From Aphrophora alni (Eukaryota > Arthropoda > Insecta > Hemiptera > Aphrophoridae), in assembly GCA_963513935.1 (NCBI GenBank), contig OY740768.1:71396377-71460376 (forward strand): a stretch of DNA of 64,000 bases, written 5' to 3'. The first letter of the stretch is position 1; every line of letters begins with the position of its first letter. Of this stretch, positions 53,778-64,000 are shown piece after piece. A program made the translations under genes and the position numbers. The notes under the pieces were generated by a model. The model did no database searches and was not told the origin of the DNA. It saw only the letters and a list, made by a program, of their open reading frames with translations.

Positions 53778-54151
53778 CTGTATATATGTGTGTATACTGT
53801 ATATATAGTGTATAATATACGATAGTGTAAAGTCGCTGTATAGCCAGTACTATGAAATAATCAATAGATTAGTACTTTTTAAACCCGCAATTCAGATACC
53901 ATGAGATAGCCACATTTCCTCTTGAAAAAAGCTGAGTGATTTACATAACAATATGTAGATTCAGGACAAAGTATAACATATCAGTTAGATAATTTTATTT
54001 GTTAGAACGCATGTTATAAAATAATTAATACACTAGTTTTCACAATTAAGTATAAATTAGGTTACTTGAAGGTGCCGAAAATACACTTCTCTAAGCTGCT
54101 ATTGAAATAAAACAGACTATATATAATACTAAATTGCATTTCAATAATAGC
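51818..54151. other. AT-rich non-coding stretch
   Basis: Apart from the TA microsatellite at 53714-53770 nothing is supported. Confidence 0.5.
53714..53770. repeat. (AT)n microsatellite
   Basis: An uninterrupted AT run of about 57 bp, followed by GTATATAC variants. Confidence 0.95.
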
Positions 54152-54174
54152 CTGATGAAGCCTATTGTCGAAAC
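54152..54174 (+). ncRNA. Hammerhead-like boxes, weak stem II
   Basis: CTGATGA (54152-54158), an 11-base spacer and GAAAC (54170-54174), followed after 14 bases by AATAAA (54187-54192). Both conserved boxes match the hammerhead consensus, but the spacer folds poorly (two pairs around one mismatch). Likely a decayed copy of a retroelement 3' end. Confidence 0.3.
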
Positions 54175-54591
54175 ATATGAAGCTCAATAAAGACGATAAA
54201 GTTCAACCATTAGCTTTGTATGAAAGGTGTTGCGTATTCTCGAATATTACAAATATTATGCCCCCTCATCTATACATAACACAAAACAATAAACACGTAT
54301 CTAAAATGTTTAATTCGCTCAGATTTGATTTTCTGGAATAATTTCTGTGATTTTAACACCTGAACTTATTGCAACTTTTCCGCTCAATCAGTGATAACAA
54401 AAACTTCACACCCAGAATTTCACCTTTAATGGTCACGGAAGATAATCAATAAACTTAACACAGCAGTTTGCCGCTCATAATCATAGAATTTAATCTAAAG
54501 AACGAAAGACAGAATTTCACCTTAATCATAGGAAAATAATAATAATAAGAAGAAATATATGAGTATATGTCTCAATTTTAATATTTGTATT

Positions 54592-54640
54592 TATACCCAT
54601 ATACATATACATACATACATACATACATAAATATATACAT
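54592..54640. repeat. Degenerate (CATA)n repeat
   Basis: CATA/TACA tetranucleotide units over about 45 bp. Confidence 0.85.
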
Positions 54641-55376
54641 GTACATCCACTGACGCAGATAAAGTCCATTTATGAATTTATATCCCATATGTGTCGTTTG
54701 AATGTCCTTATAACATACTCTACTAGATAGTAATAATTTAATATGTTGATTGTAAAGACACACTGAACCCAAACGGAATCAGAGAGCTAGCCGAAATTTA
54801 AGTATCACAACTTTCTGATTTTTATGTAATCTTTCTTCATATTTCATGTCAAATAGCCGAACTTCGTCAGCAACAGAAATAATTTTAGATACTTTTTGAT
54901 GTCATCATTACGTACATACCAAGGGGGATACTCTTGATGCTGCGGTATCTTCTAAACCAAAACTACACGTAAATGTATGTAGTGAGTGTATAATTTAAGT
55001 TATATAGAGACTTTTGTACTTGCTGCAACTCAAAATTGGTTGATACTAAGGTGAATATTGCAAATTTTAAGAAAACTTTGCCACAATAATTTATTTTAAT
55101 TTCCTTGAATATATGAGATATTTAAATATGACAAAAAAAAAATAGATAAAAAAAAAATGAAATAAAAAAATGCATATACCTTTTCGTGTTACGCAAAACA
55201 TCTTAAAATTGGCAGTTACATTTTCAATCAAATTTGTCCCAATTTAAAGTTATATGTGCTAAATTTTAAAATAATCTCAACAGCAAACAACAATTTTATG
55301 TGACAGCAGTAGAGTCTAGGTTTGATTATGTTTACTAACTGAAGAAGGGAGGGAGGCTTGATTTTCAGTAAGATGG

Positions 55377-55399
55377 CTGAAGATGCATAATAGCGAAAC
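55377..55399 (+). ncRNA. Hammerhead-like boxes, weak stem II
   Basis: CTGAAGA (55377-55383), an 11-base spacer with a 2-bp stem (GC/GC), and GAAAC (55395-55399). Same spacing as the copy at 54152. Probably a decayed retroelement tail. Confidence 0.3.
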
Positions 55400-57489
55400 A
55401 TGTGTTGTACAATGAAGTATACTTGTGACGATAAAATGTTTTTTTTTTTTGTTTTTTTTTAAGTAATTGATTGTCCTATAACTAAAATAATTAACATTAA
55501 CTTCAGTAATCAAATCAACAAGTAATTTAAAATGGCGTGTTTATGATCAACCAATGGTACTAAATGACGATAAACTAATTTCGATATTTTCGATTCATTT
55601 CCGATTCAATAAACCGAACATAACAGAGATGCAAGAGATAACTAAAATTAACAATTGCCGTTATCAACAATTCACTTGATGGTTTGCTGTTCCAATGTGA
55701 CATTTCATTTTGCCTCGTTTCACAAACATATTAGTTCATAATAGAACTGTCGACCAACACTAAATCAATCTATAAGTCGTGGATATCTCGTTTTAATTAC
55801 AAAATAATTATTATGTAATCCGAATTTTAAATGGAATGAAGATTTAATTGCCTTTTGTATAAAAGTCGTTAAATGTTATGTAATTACCTATAAGTATATT
55901 AATAATAAAATTATGTAACTTATAATTAGGCTAGTTGGGTTTGTTAATTTTTCAAACGTTTGGAATTATGCCGTACGGAATAAAATATGAATCGTACATT
56001 TTAAAATTACGACTTGTGTCACAAAGTAACGCATTTACTAAATAAAGTACTAACATTACTTGATAGTAACATTAATATACTAAAGTAAATTGATCCCCTA
56101 TAACTGTTTTACACTGTATATGGAAAGAAAATTATTATATTTTAGTTTGATCACTAACGACAATTACTAATGATTTAATAAATATACACTTTATGTTAAT
56201 GGAATATGTTTGTTTACTTGGTAAAATTAATTAAGTAACAACACTATATTTTGGTAGTGTAAATTGAAACGTTTAGTTTTACATCTTATACCAAATTGCC
56301 ACTAACTCATTTTGTAGTAAACCTTGTTTCTACGACTCCAATTAGTATTTCTATTTACAAATTATTATATAATTGTTTTTCATTTCATAAAAATAATATT
56401 TAATAAATAAAATTCCTATTGTTCCAATAACTTTATATGTTACGTACTACTGTAAATTGACAGATGTTTTTTAATCACATTGATATTAGAAACATAGAGT
56501 TGAATTGGCATTGTTTCAAAAGGGCATTAGTACACTTTTTTTGACATTTTAATTTTTTGTCATGTTGTACCTATTTTCTTATAGATACACATTTTGTGTT
56601 AAAACGGCACTAATCACTCAAGAGATTTTTTCAAGGGACTAGAAGAAATAAAATATTTGTTCTTCAAGTGGATATAAACAGTTTTTTAAAATTATTTTTT
56701 CGGATTTTTTTGTGAGGTGAATAATGCCCTCTTAACAAATGTCGATTCTGTTTAAAAAAGCTTTTTAGAACTCGTCAGATTTATCCTAGGAATGTTTAAT
56801 AATTCCTGCTTTCAAATTCTGAAAACACATATATTTAATGAGTAAGACCATCCTTTATTAAGTTTTCACTAATTAATCAATTGATTCCTACTAAAAGTCG
56901 TGTGAAAACAGATAAACATTACACTTCAAGATAGTATCTGAAAGTACTAATTTTGACATACTGTACGTGTTTTTAAAACACTGAATATATAGGAATAAAT
57001 GTATTTTAAAAATATATGTATAATAAGTTGAGCACATAAAGTTTATTTTTGAAAAAAAAAATGTTTAATTGTTAATAACTACTATTTACAAAAACATACA
57101 TGAATTAATTATAAAACATACTATCTTCACTAACAAACAATAAGTATAACAAATTGGAAATTATGACCCTAATAAGTGTAGTACATCTTGAATATTATAT
57201 GACATTATAAGCAGCCTTAACTCTTTATTTCCTAGTAATAATTCAAATTGTAAACAATAGCGTTAAAATCATTTTATTAACATATACAAGTAATCATCAC
57301 ACTTTCCGGTCAAATAATTAAATGTTTCATCGAATGGAGGATAAATTTAATTACGTGTACATTTTTTCAGTTTGATGATCATAGTGTTAATACAAAGATA
57401 TATGTTACTCGTACATTATATTAATAATACTAAAAAACTTAAACCTATGTCATATGACAATATCTACTACTCCATCTGAGGGTATATCT
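55400..57489. other. AT-rich non-coding stretch
   Basis: No supportable feature. Confidence 0.5.
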
Positions 57490-58340
57490 ACTATTTAGGA
57501 TAATTCAAGTCAGCGGGTAAGAAGTTATCATTTTGGTAGACATAATGGCATATAGACAACTGTAATTCTGCATACACATAATATATTAAAGGACATAGAT
57601 AGATTTATGCCTGCAAACAAATATGATCATCCATAGAGGATTCCTTCAAGAGAAAGCTTGGTACCTGGACTGCTCTGCGAAGAAATTCGGGCATGATATA
57701 CTGAGAGGTCTACGCTCCACAGAAAGTAACAAATTAGCGTAGGGCATATATGTACCAAGTATGAAGCGAACTCAACACCATAGCGGGAAGAAAGGTAAAA
57801 GATAAGTCTGCTGTGAACTCTGGTTCACTCAGCATTGTAAGGAAACAAGAATACAGAGGAATGGTAAAAGTGGTTGCTAGTGACTAAGAAAGATAACACG
57901 GGATAATCAAAGACTATAGTGTAGGTAGGAAACTATTTGTATGATGCGTTCGAATAAGGTACCAAGTTATTGGGAATATAAAGACAGATTTTATATAATC
58001 TAGGAGCTTTGTTAGAGGGATCGCTGAGGCTAGGGGATGGGAATCAGATTGAAAATAATGTATTGTTGACAGGACACTTTTCTCAGTACAGACAATTAAA
58101 CATCATATGTAAGGAAGCTGGTAAATTTAGTGATATATGTGAGCGAACCTCGTAACCTCGTAGACTAAGAGTGTCCCAACTTCGAGGATTCTGTGGACAA
58201 TTACATAAAGTGTACTAACTTCCTGTGCCTAGTGACATTCTCTATAACTGTAGGCAGGATTAAAGAGAATAACAGTTTTGGAGCAGTAGTGGTCCATCTG
58301 CACTACTTATCATATCACAAAATAAATAATAATAATAAAA
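57490..58340 (+). mobile_element. Probable non-LTR retrotransposon 3' end
   Basis: An 850-bp segment of visibly higher GC content. Most of it has stops in all frames, but 57982-58155 stays open for 57 codons and reads LLEGSLRLGDGNQ and then VLLTGHFSQYRQLNIICKEA before GKFSDICER. The LLTGH ... C pattern resembles the end of the RNase H domain and the following Cys-containing region of several LINE families. The segment ends in an (AATA/TAA)n tail at about 58318-58340, typical of LINE 3' ends. Heavily decayed. Confidence 0.4.
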
Positions 58341-58810
58341 CTAAGAAATATTTTTAACAGAAGAAGTGATTTGTGTAATCCTTCTCTTAGTATTGAAGCG
58401 ATGTATTGTATCTAAATATGTTAATTTACAAACTTGTCCATGTATAGTTAGTTGGTCTTATTCTTAGTTTATAAAAATATGTTAATTGTGTTTGATATTC
58501 AATAATGGATCATGCGGTGCATTGTAATAGAAGACAACGTGGACAATTTAGATTAATATGAATATTCCACAGCAAAAAATAATTTCACCTTAGTGATGAA
58601 TTTGATATTTCAGATGTACGAGACTGACCTACTGGTGCATTATGAGATTAATAAACTGTGTGGAACTTCCGTAATATTTAGTTCTTAGAAAGGGAATCGC
58701 TAAACCAACGTAAAATTTGAAAAACAAAACATTTGACTAGTCCTGAAATTGGACTTCATCCTACGGTTGAATATTTTCTTATTGAATGTATAACATTAAT
58801 AAAAAATATG
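58341..58810 (-). other. Presumed 3' UTR / downstream region of the knottin gene
   Basis: Lies directly after the stop codon of the knottin precursor on the minus strand. No canonical AATAAA is visible on that strand. The nearest variant is AATAAG about 35-45 bp after the stop, so the polyadenylation site is undefined. Confidence 0.3.
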
Positions 58811-59224
58811 TTATAGAAAGCCATTTGAGTCTGATGATGAAAATGTGTCCCTGGAAAATAATGTTTTAAATAGAGAAGTTATTTTTGATGTTGTCGTTGT
58901 TGCTACAGGCCTATAAGTTAAGGGTTCTAATTTTAGTATTTTCCTTCGTGTGGTAAATTGTTCTGTAGTAGTTTCTTTGTTGGTCTGTTTGAATATGCTC
59001 ATAATCTTCTCCTTTAACTGTTTCAACCTGACATTATTAGGTTGAATAGATTTTTGTTTCTTCGAGACGTTTTGATCATTGGTTGATGCTTCTTCTATAA
59101 GTGCTTGCCCCGATCCTTCGTAATCCTCGTTTTGATATTCTAACTTTATGGTTTCTACACATCTGGCTATAGGCTCGTTGACATCACATTCCAAACTTGC
59201 ACAACAATCGGAGACTCCACCGCA
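58811..59224 (-). CDS. Knottin (inhibitor cystine knot) precursor, last exon
   Basis: Terminal coding exon, preceded by a good splice acceptor (pyrimidine-rich TTTTCTCTTTTAAG ending at 59225). It joins in phase 0 to the exon at 61867-61977. Its first codon is the second knot cysteine. Across both exons the six cysteines are spaced C-X6-C-X5-C-C-X4-C-X8-C, the classic inhibitor-cystine-knot pattern; counted from the start of the previous exon they fall at residues 31, 38, 44, 45, 50 and 59. The knot is followed by about 115 residues with no further cysteine: first acidic (EYQNEDYEGSG), then basic and Thr/Ser-rich with dibasic sites (KK near residue 88, RR near 129) and a run of four Thr. The stop is TAA at 58811-58813. 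Knottins serve as secreted peptides with varied roles (ion-channel ligands, protease inhibitors, antimicrobial or signalling peptides). The role here cannot be assigned. Confidence 0.75.
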   Translation of the reverse strand, partial: CGGVSDCCASLECDVNEPIARCVETIKLEYQNEDYEGSGQALIEEASTNDQNVSKKQKSIQPNNVRLKQLKEKIMSIFKQTNKETTTEQFTTRRKILKLEPLTYRPVATTTTSKITSLFKTLFSRDTFSSSDSNGFL

Positions 59225-59452
59225 CTTAAAAGAGAAAACAAAATCAATGAACATTCACCAAACTATTAATTGAATCAATAACTGAATATTTATAAAATTC
59301 ATATTAATTCATATGACGTAATTAATTTTGAAGTCAATGTTGAACATCCGTTTTACTTTTATTTTACATTTTACAACGTATTATCTGTTTTGTTGGTAAA
59401 ATGAACATTAAAATAGATAAATAAATTTTACATATTTCTTACAACACAGATA

Positions 59453-59453
<1 letters not shown>

Positions 59454-59530
<77 letters not shown>
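59454..59530. repeat. (AT)n microsatellite, about 75 bp
   Basis: A pure AT dinucleotide run inside the knottin intron. Confidence 0.97.
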
Positions 59531-59534
<4 letters not shown>

Positions 59535-61274
59535 AACTTTATCTAACAAAATAGTAAAGTGAGAAAGATTATCTAAGCTGTAGCTCCACTATATAGTATT
59601 TCGGATATGAATTAGACAAAGTGAGTTATTTTGAATGAGATAATGGGATCGTGGATAAATTTTGTTCATGCAGATGTAAGAAAACAATAACGGCCTATTA
59701 CCAACATTAAAGCATTGTATGACGCAACTTATTACGTCAGGGGGGCAGTATTATCCTGTTGTAGTGAATTCAAATTCCCAATAAATTATTTTCTTGTTGG
59801 AGGTTTCCTGAAGTAGTTTGACCAGTTTTTCATACACCGAGCCTTGACGAAAAGTCACAGAAAGTGTGCAGCTAGAGACGAGTAGTAATAGTTGTGTTCC
59901 CATAGTATGTGTATTTTTGTGTGTTAACCTTACAAAATGTCGGTTTAAGTAATTTCAATACTAGTCTAGTAACCCAGAGGTATCTACACAAATTTGTGCA
60001 TTCGTGATTATTCGAAGAAAAAAAAATTAATCACGCTATTGAAGCCTATAACATTGGCAAGGAATCGCATAATCACTTTGACCAAGGAGTACTTTTTTTA
60101 AAATTATTTATTCATAAAGGATGTAAAATTCAAAAAAAATAATAATTTAATGCAAAACCTAACTTGTAGGATATCATTTTTCTCAGAAAAATGCGTAGAA
60201 TTTATCTATATAAAAAATGATATGAAATGGTTTTAGAGTAAGTATGTTAGGTGTCAAAAAATGAAGTTAACATTTTTCAGAAAATCCCGTATCATCCAAA
60301 ATCAATAGCTTACCGCCTTTTTCAAGGTATATAAAAGTGTTGTATAATATTTGTGAATATATTTAGAAAAAAAATTGTAACATTTGAAAAAAAAATTACA
60401 AAATTAGGTACCTATTTTGTTAGGCCTATTTTAAAAATTCACCAAAAATAGTAATATTATGGAAAACACAACTTCTATATATAATTATATTCAGAAAGGT
60501 GCATGGAATATAGCTGTGTAGCGAAAGAAAATGTTGAATGTAAAAAAATTGAAGTTATTGTGTCAAATAACAAAAAATCGGAAAGTAACCGAGGCAAGAA
60601 TTGCACAGAAAAATCTATATATAATACCATAAAATAAATTTGTGAAAAAAGTACTAGAGATTTGTAACATATTTATGGATAAACTTTTCTAAATAAAAAT
60701 CAATTTATAAAATTTGTATTAGTTAGTATCTCAGAATTCAAAAATTCTTACAAAAAACAAAGGCAAAATGCCAAATGTTTTATTTACTTATATCAGCATT
60801 TTTTTTCAATGAATTTATATTTAGGCATATATAAATTTTTGTAAAAACATAATCAATTTATAATATTTTCACTAGACAAAATTATTTTTATATGTAAAAA
60901 AATCGAAATTTGCTAAAAAGGTTAGACCAGATGTAACATAACCTTTCTCTAGACAGCCTCAGTATTACATTAGTCTGACAATAACATTCACTCAAAACAA
61001 TAAATTCTACAAACAATAATACAGATATTATAATTAATTTGTATACACAAATTATAATAAATAAATAAACATACCTAACAAAACAAGTTCACAATAACAG
61101 AAATAATCCAAATCATGCACAACGCCTATAAAAATTACGTCATTTTAGTACACAAAATATCATGTTTATAACGGTAACTTGCGCAAGTCAGAAATAATAG
61201 CCTAAAATAAGACTAAGACGTAATGAGTGGTACCAACTGAAAGATCTAAATTTCATCTTCCAAATAGTGTAAAG

Positions 61275-61306
61275 ATCGATTACAAATATCGATGTAAGTA
61301 ATCGAT
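61275..61306. promoter_or_regulatory. Triple ATCGAT cluster, inverted arrangement
   Basis: ATCGATTAC (61275-61283) and GTAATCGAT (61298-61306) form a 9-bp inverted repeat. A third ATCGAT (61288-61293) lies in the spacer. ATCGAT is the core of insect DRE-type elements; spacing within 32 bp suggests a protein-binding cluster, about 570 bp from the signal-peptide exon. Confidence 0.3.
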
Positions 61307-61508
61307 ATATCCCATTTAGTAAACTGCTCCGAAAGAAAAATGAGTCTGGTTCGGTTTGGTTACTACTTTGTAGAATACATATATCTCGCGATCTATAACA
61401 GATAGAAAGTTTTGGAAAAAAACAGATAGAAAGAGAAAGATATAATTAACAGAACAGTGTTATGGTCGATCTGTTTGACAGAAAAATAGATTTGTGAAAG
61501 AATGGCGT

Positions 61509-61562
61509 CATTTCTGTATACAACTGCATAGTTCAAAAACTATGCAGTTGTATACAGAAATG
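61509..61562. repeat. Perfect palindrome, 25-bp arms, 4-bp loop
   Basis: The left arm 61509-61533 is exactly complementary to the right arm 61538-61562 around the loop CAAA. It starts CATTTCTGTATACAACTGCA and the right arm ends TGTATACAGAAATG. No mismatch in 25 bp is far beyond chance. The loop is too short for a standard microRNA precursor. Confidence 0.95.
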
Positions 61563-61866
61563 CGATTTTTTGATATTACGCATAAAAATGTGCAAACTTT
61601 AGCAATTATTTATAACTTTTGTGGTATTTTTTTTTGCATGATTATGCATCTACGTAACATTAGTTTCCAACAATATTTTTATTTATTTTTTATTGAACGA
61701 TTCTAAATGGGCGAAATGTTGAATTGCAAAAAATGTGTTTATAGCCTTCTTGTCCGGGAAGTCTGGGTCCGTTCCGGATTCTTGTTAGGTGAAGAGCCTA
61801 AGAGCTGACTTATGTTAGAGAAATATAGAGAACCTATTTTTTATTTAGTACAATTAATTATATTAC

Positions 61867-61977
61867 CATTTCACCAGATCCAATACATTCTTGAATGTCT
61901 TCATACGCAACATCATTTTGACTCTTTGCAATTGTACAAAATAAAGATGAAATCAGCAACGAAGGAATTAACAGCGC
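61867..61977 (-). CDS. Knottin precursor, signal-peptide exon
   Basis: A 111-bp exon (37 codons) flanked by a good acceptor (TACATTTTTACAG, ending 61978) and the donor ATG/GTAATA (61866). Residues 1-17 are strongly hydrophobic (ALLIPSLLISSLFCTIA), followed by KSQNDVAYED. This is a signal peptide with likely cleavage near Ala17-Lys-Ser19, then a short acidic propeptide, then the first knot cysteine at residue 31. There is no ATG in frame before a stop (TAA about 40 bp upstream of the acceptor), so translation must start in an upstream exon. The precursor after this point is about 174 residues. The intron falls just before the second cysteine. Confidence 0.75.
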
Positions 61978-62055
61978 CTGTAAAAATGTAATAAATATAT
62001 ATTGAGAAAGAAGGAATTAATAATTGTTGGGTAAATATTTAATAATAAGATCTAC

Positions 62056-62073
62056 ATCGAAAATGTATGACAT
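62056..62073 (-). CDS. Candidate start exon of the knottin gene
   Basis: Minus-strand ATG at 62073 opens six codons (MSYIFD) ending at a moderate donor, GAT/GTAGAT (62055). Splicing to 61977 would remove a 78-bp intron in the correct phase (0) and complete the signal peptide with a short start. The donor is not strong and the acidic residue before the hydrophobic core is unusual, so another upstream start exon, perhaps beyond the CA repeat, is possible. Confidence 0.25.
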
Positions 62074-62129
62074 GAAATATTTGTTAAGGACGGATAACCA
62101 TTTGAAAAATTAATAATTATTTGAGATGA

Positions 62130-62559
<430 letters not shown>

Positions 62560-62800
62560 GCCGCGCTCCTGCTCGCGTGGTCTTGGGTCCGTACGCCGAC
62601 TCTTGCAGCTGCACTTACCACACTCCGCTCTCTTCCCGAATTTAAGATTCTGTGTTTCCTTTTTGGAACACTTTTATCACGAACTCTTAAACTCGCTGTA
62701 CGATCACCACCGACTGGGCGAAACACCTTTCTTTTCAGAGCAAGCGCGGGCAAGGCCAAGGTGCTCACTTTTACTTTTTTGAATCAAAGATTTTGCAACT
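62560..62800 (-). promoter_or_regulatory. GC-rich CpG patch, possible promoter or 5' exon
   Basis: The most GC- and CpG-rich 240 bp of the window (CGCGCTCC, GTACGCCGAC, GCGCGGG). On the minus strand it contains a strong splice donor, GGAGTGTG/GTAAGTGC, at about 62615-62617. It could therefore hold a non-coding first exon of the knottin gene. No ATG in a useful frame is present. A transposon end is the alternative. Confidence 0.3.
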
Positions 62801-63441
62801 CTTGGCTCTAATAAGTATGAGCTTGTCCTCATAAACTTACTAACTTTTAATTTACGCAAAATTCCCTGAATTTTATCTCAATGCTCGATTATTTGACTCT
62901 TTTTTAAGATTAACACTCTCTCTCTCCAAGGTCGTGCCTTTTGGGAGAAATCGGCTCTTAAGTTCTGATGATAATTTTTTAAAATTTTCAAATTATATTA
63001 CCAGAGCACATATATAAGATTTATGTTTAAACAAGGTTAATAACATATACAGAATGGATATATATTGAAAACACAACAAAATTTAGAAATGAATTATTTA
63101 TATATATTCTTTTCTCTTTTGCACAGAAAAATTTTATATTCAAAAACTTTTTTAATCACACCAAACAATTTGATTAACCAACAACACAACTATTTATTTA
63201 TTTGACAAAATTTATCAATGTAATATTTTCTATATCTTAAACAAAATAAAAACGCTTGACTTTTCAGACAGAACCACAAACAGTTTTTCCTGTACTGAAA
63301 AAGTCGTATTTAAATTATTAATTATTTTCAACACCAAAGCAGAGGTTTAAAAATGAATTTAATTTTTAATAATTCCCCTAATGACGTTATATTTGAAATG
63401 AAGTTAATATTTGCGAATTATTCCTTAAGTATAAGATACCT
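62801..63441. other. AT-rich non-coding stretch
   Basis: No supportable feature. Confidence 0.45.
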
Positions 63442-63648
63442 TCACACTTTATTAGAAGTTCTAGTTGGATTTGGAATTTGTTGTATAATTAGGATGATGT
63501 TGATATGATGTTTTCTATCCAGAGTCTGTAAGCTGCTATGTAGTTGAATGCTGGTCTCGAATTCTTCTAAGTTGCCTTGAAGATCGATTAAAGTTGAAAT
63601 TATTCTAAGTCCAGTTAAGTAGAGTGACAGTTGATTCTTCCTCTCAGC
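63442..63648 (-). pseudogene. Open frame of 68 codons, possible retroelement relic
   Basis: Minus-strand frame between TGA 63649-63651 and TGA 63442-63444, with no ATG. It reads as helical, protein-like sequence (LSLYLTGLRIISTLIDLQGN, then EEFETSIQLHSSLQ). The upstream 200 bp are also GC-richer and hold scattered protein-like scraps in shifting frames. The leucine-rich pattern vaguely recalls insect errantivirus-type envelope or other retroelement proteins; this is a weak impression. Alternatively a 5' exon of the gene below it. Confidence 0.3.
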
Positions 63649-64000
63649 TCAGAGTCGGTTGCAGAAGAAACGTCCTATTCGCGTCGATTCCAAATCAAAA
63701 GTACCCGTCTTTCGACGGATAAATTATGGTCTCCCTGTCAGTGGGAATTATTCCCCTTCTTGGAGCCAATTTTCCTCCCTTTTTGAGAAAAAGGTATTTT
63801 CTTTATATTATGTGTTTTCAGGCCCTTTTGGTCTGAAATATTTACACTATATATTTTATTAGTCATATTTTTTGACTAATGAATAGTTTTCTTCCTTTGT
63901 TATTAATTAAAACACCTGTTAATTAATAATTTATTGTATTTTTTCTTCAACGTTATCTGTGATCCAAGTTGGCAATATGATGTTTTAAACTTTGGATTCC

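Larger units (their letters stand above)
59225..61866 (-). other. Intron of the knottin gene, 2.6 kb
   Basis: Bounded by ATG/GTAATA (donor at 61866) and TTAAG (acceptor at 59225), phase 0. It contains the (TA)n run at 59454-59530, an A/T-rich core, an ATCGAT cluster at 61275-61306 and the perfect palindrome at 61509-61562. No alternative exon with a clear frame was found. Confidence 0.6.

Noticed and set aside
53621..53815. Ile-Tyr-rich frame
   Set aside because: Translation of the AT microsatellite.

Overview
This is an AT-rich, intron- and repeat-dominated eukaryotic window with no prokaryotic gene layout. Pure dinucleotide microsatellites reach 425 bp, there is a short interstitial CCTAA run (the arthropod telomere motif), and transposon relics and spliced-exon signals are present. 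Together these suggest an arthropod nuclear genome, probably an insect. The order cannot be fixed from the sequence; a hemipteran-like genome is only a guess.

The best-supported gene is on the minus strand at about 58.8-62.1 kb. One exon (61867-61977) encodes a secretory signal peptide and the first cysteine of an inhibitor-cystine-knot (knottin) domain. A phase-0 intron of 2.6 kb follows. The last exon (58811-59224) supplies the other five knot cysteines and a long Lys/Thr/Ser-rich tail. A tiny upstream start exon (62056-62073) is proposed. The gene lies beside a 425-bp GT/CA repeat and a GC-rich, CpG-containing patch that may be its promoter region. Its intron holds a 75-bp TA repeat and a perfect 25-bp palindrome.

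Other layout: 1.4-2.6 kb is a compact block of broken open frames on both strands. 2.96-3.44 kb is a 54-bp minisatellite. 7.0-7.4 kb holds microsatellites. 11.6-12.0 kb is a 180-bp tandem duplication. 19.86-21.13 kb is a decayed DNA transposon with long inverted ends and a Tc1/mariner-type transposase relic. 23.96-28.44 kb is a pair of inverted 0.7-kb repeats with tRNA-like segments at their inner ends. 34.65-35.06 kb is a 180-bp-arm hairpin. 36.4-39.9 kb has several short coding-like patches, including an exon-like patch with a hydrophobic start and a conserved-looking protein fragment broken by a stop codon. 40.6-40.9 kb is a second transposase relic. 43.08-43.68 kb is a nested minisatellite with 24-bp steps and E-boxes, followed by a 177-bp GA repeat. 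57.5-58.3 kb looks like a non-LTR retrotransposon 3' end.

Scattered short hairpins share a CTGANGA - stem - GAAAC architecture resembling hammerhead ribozyme cores of Penelope-like and related retroelements. The remainder is AT-rich intergenic or intronic DNA in which I see no supportable gene. Coding calls other than the knottin are low confidence, because no homology search, transcript data or splice model was available.
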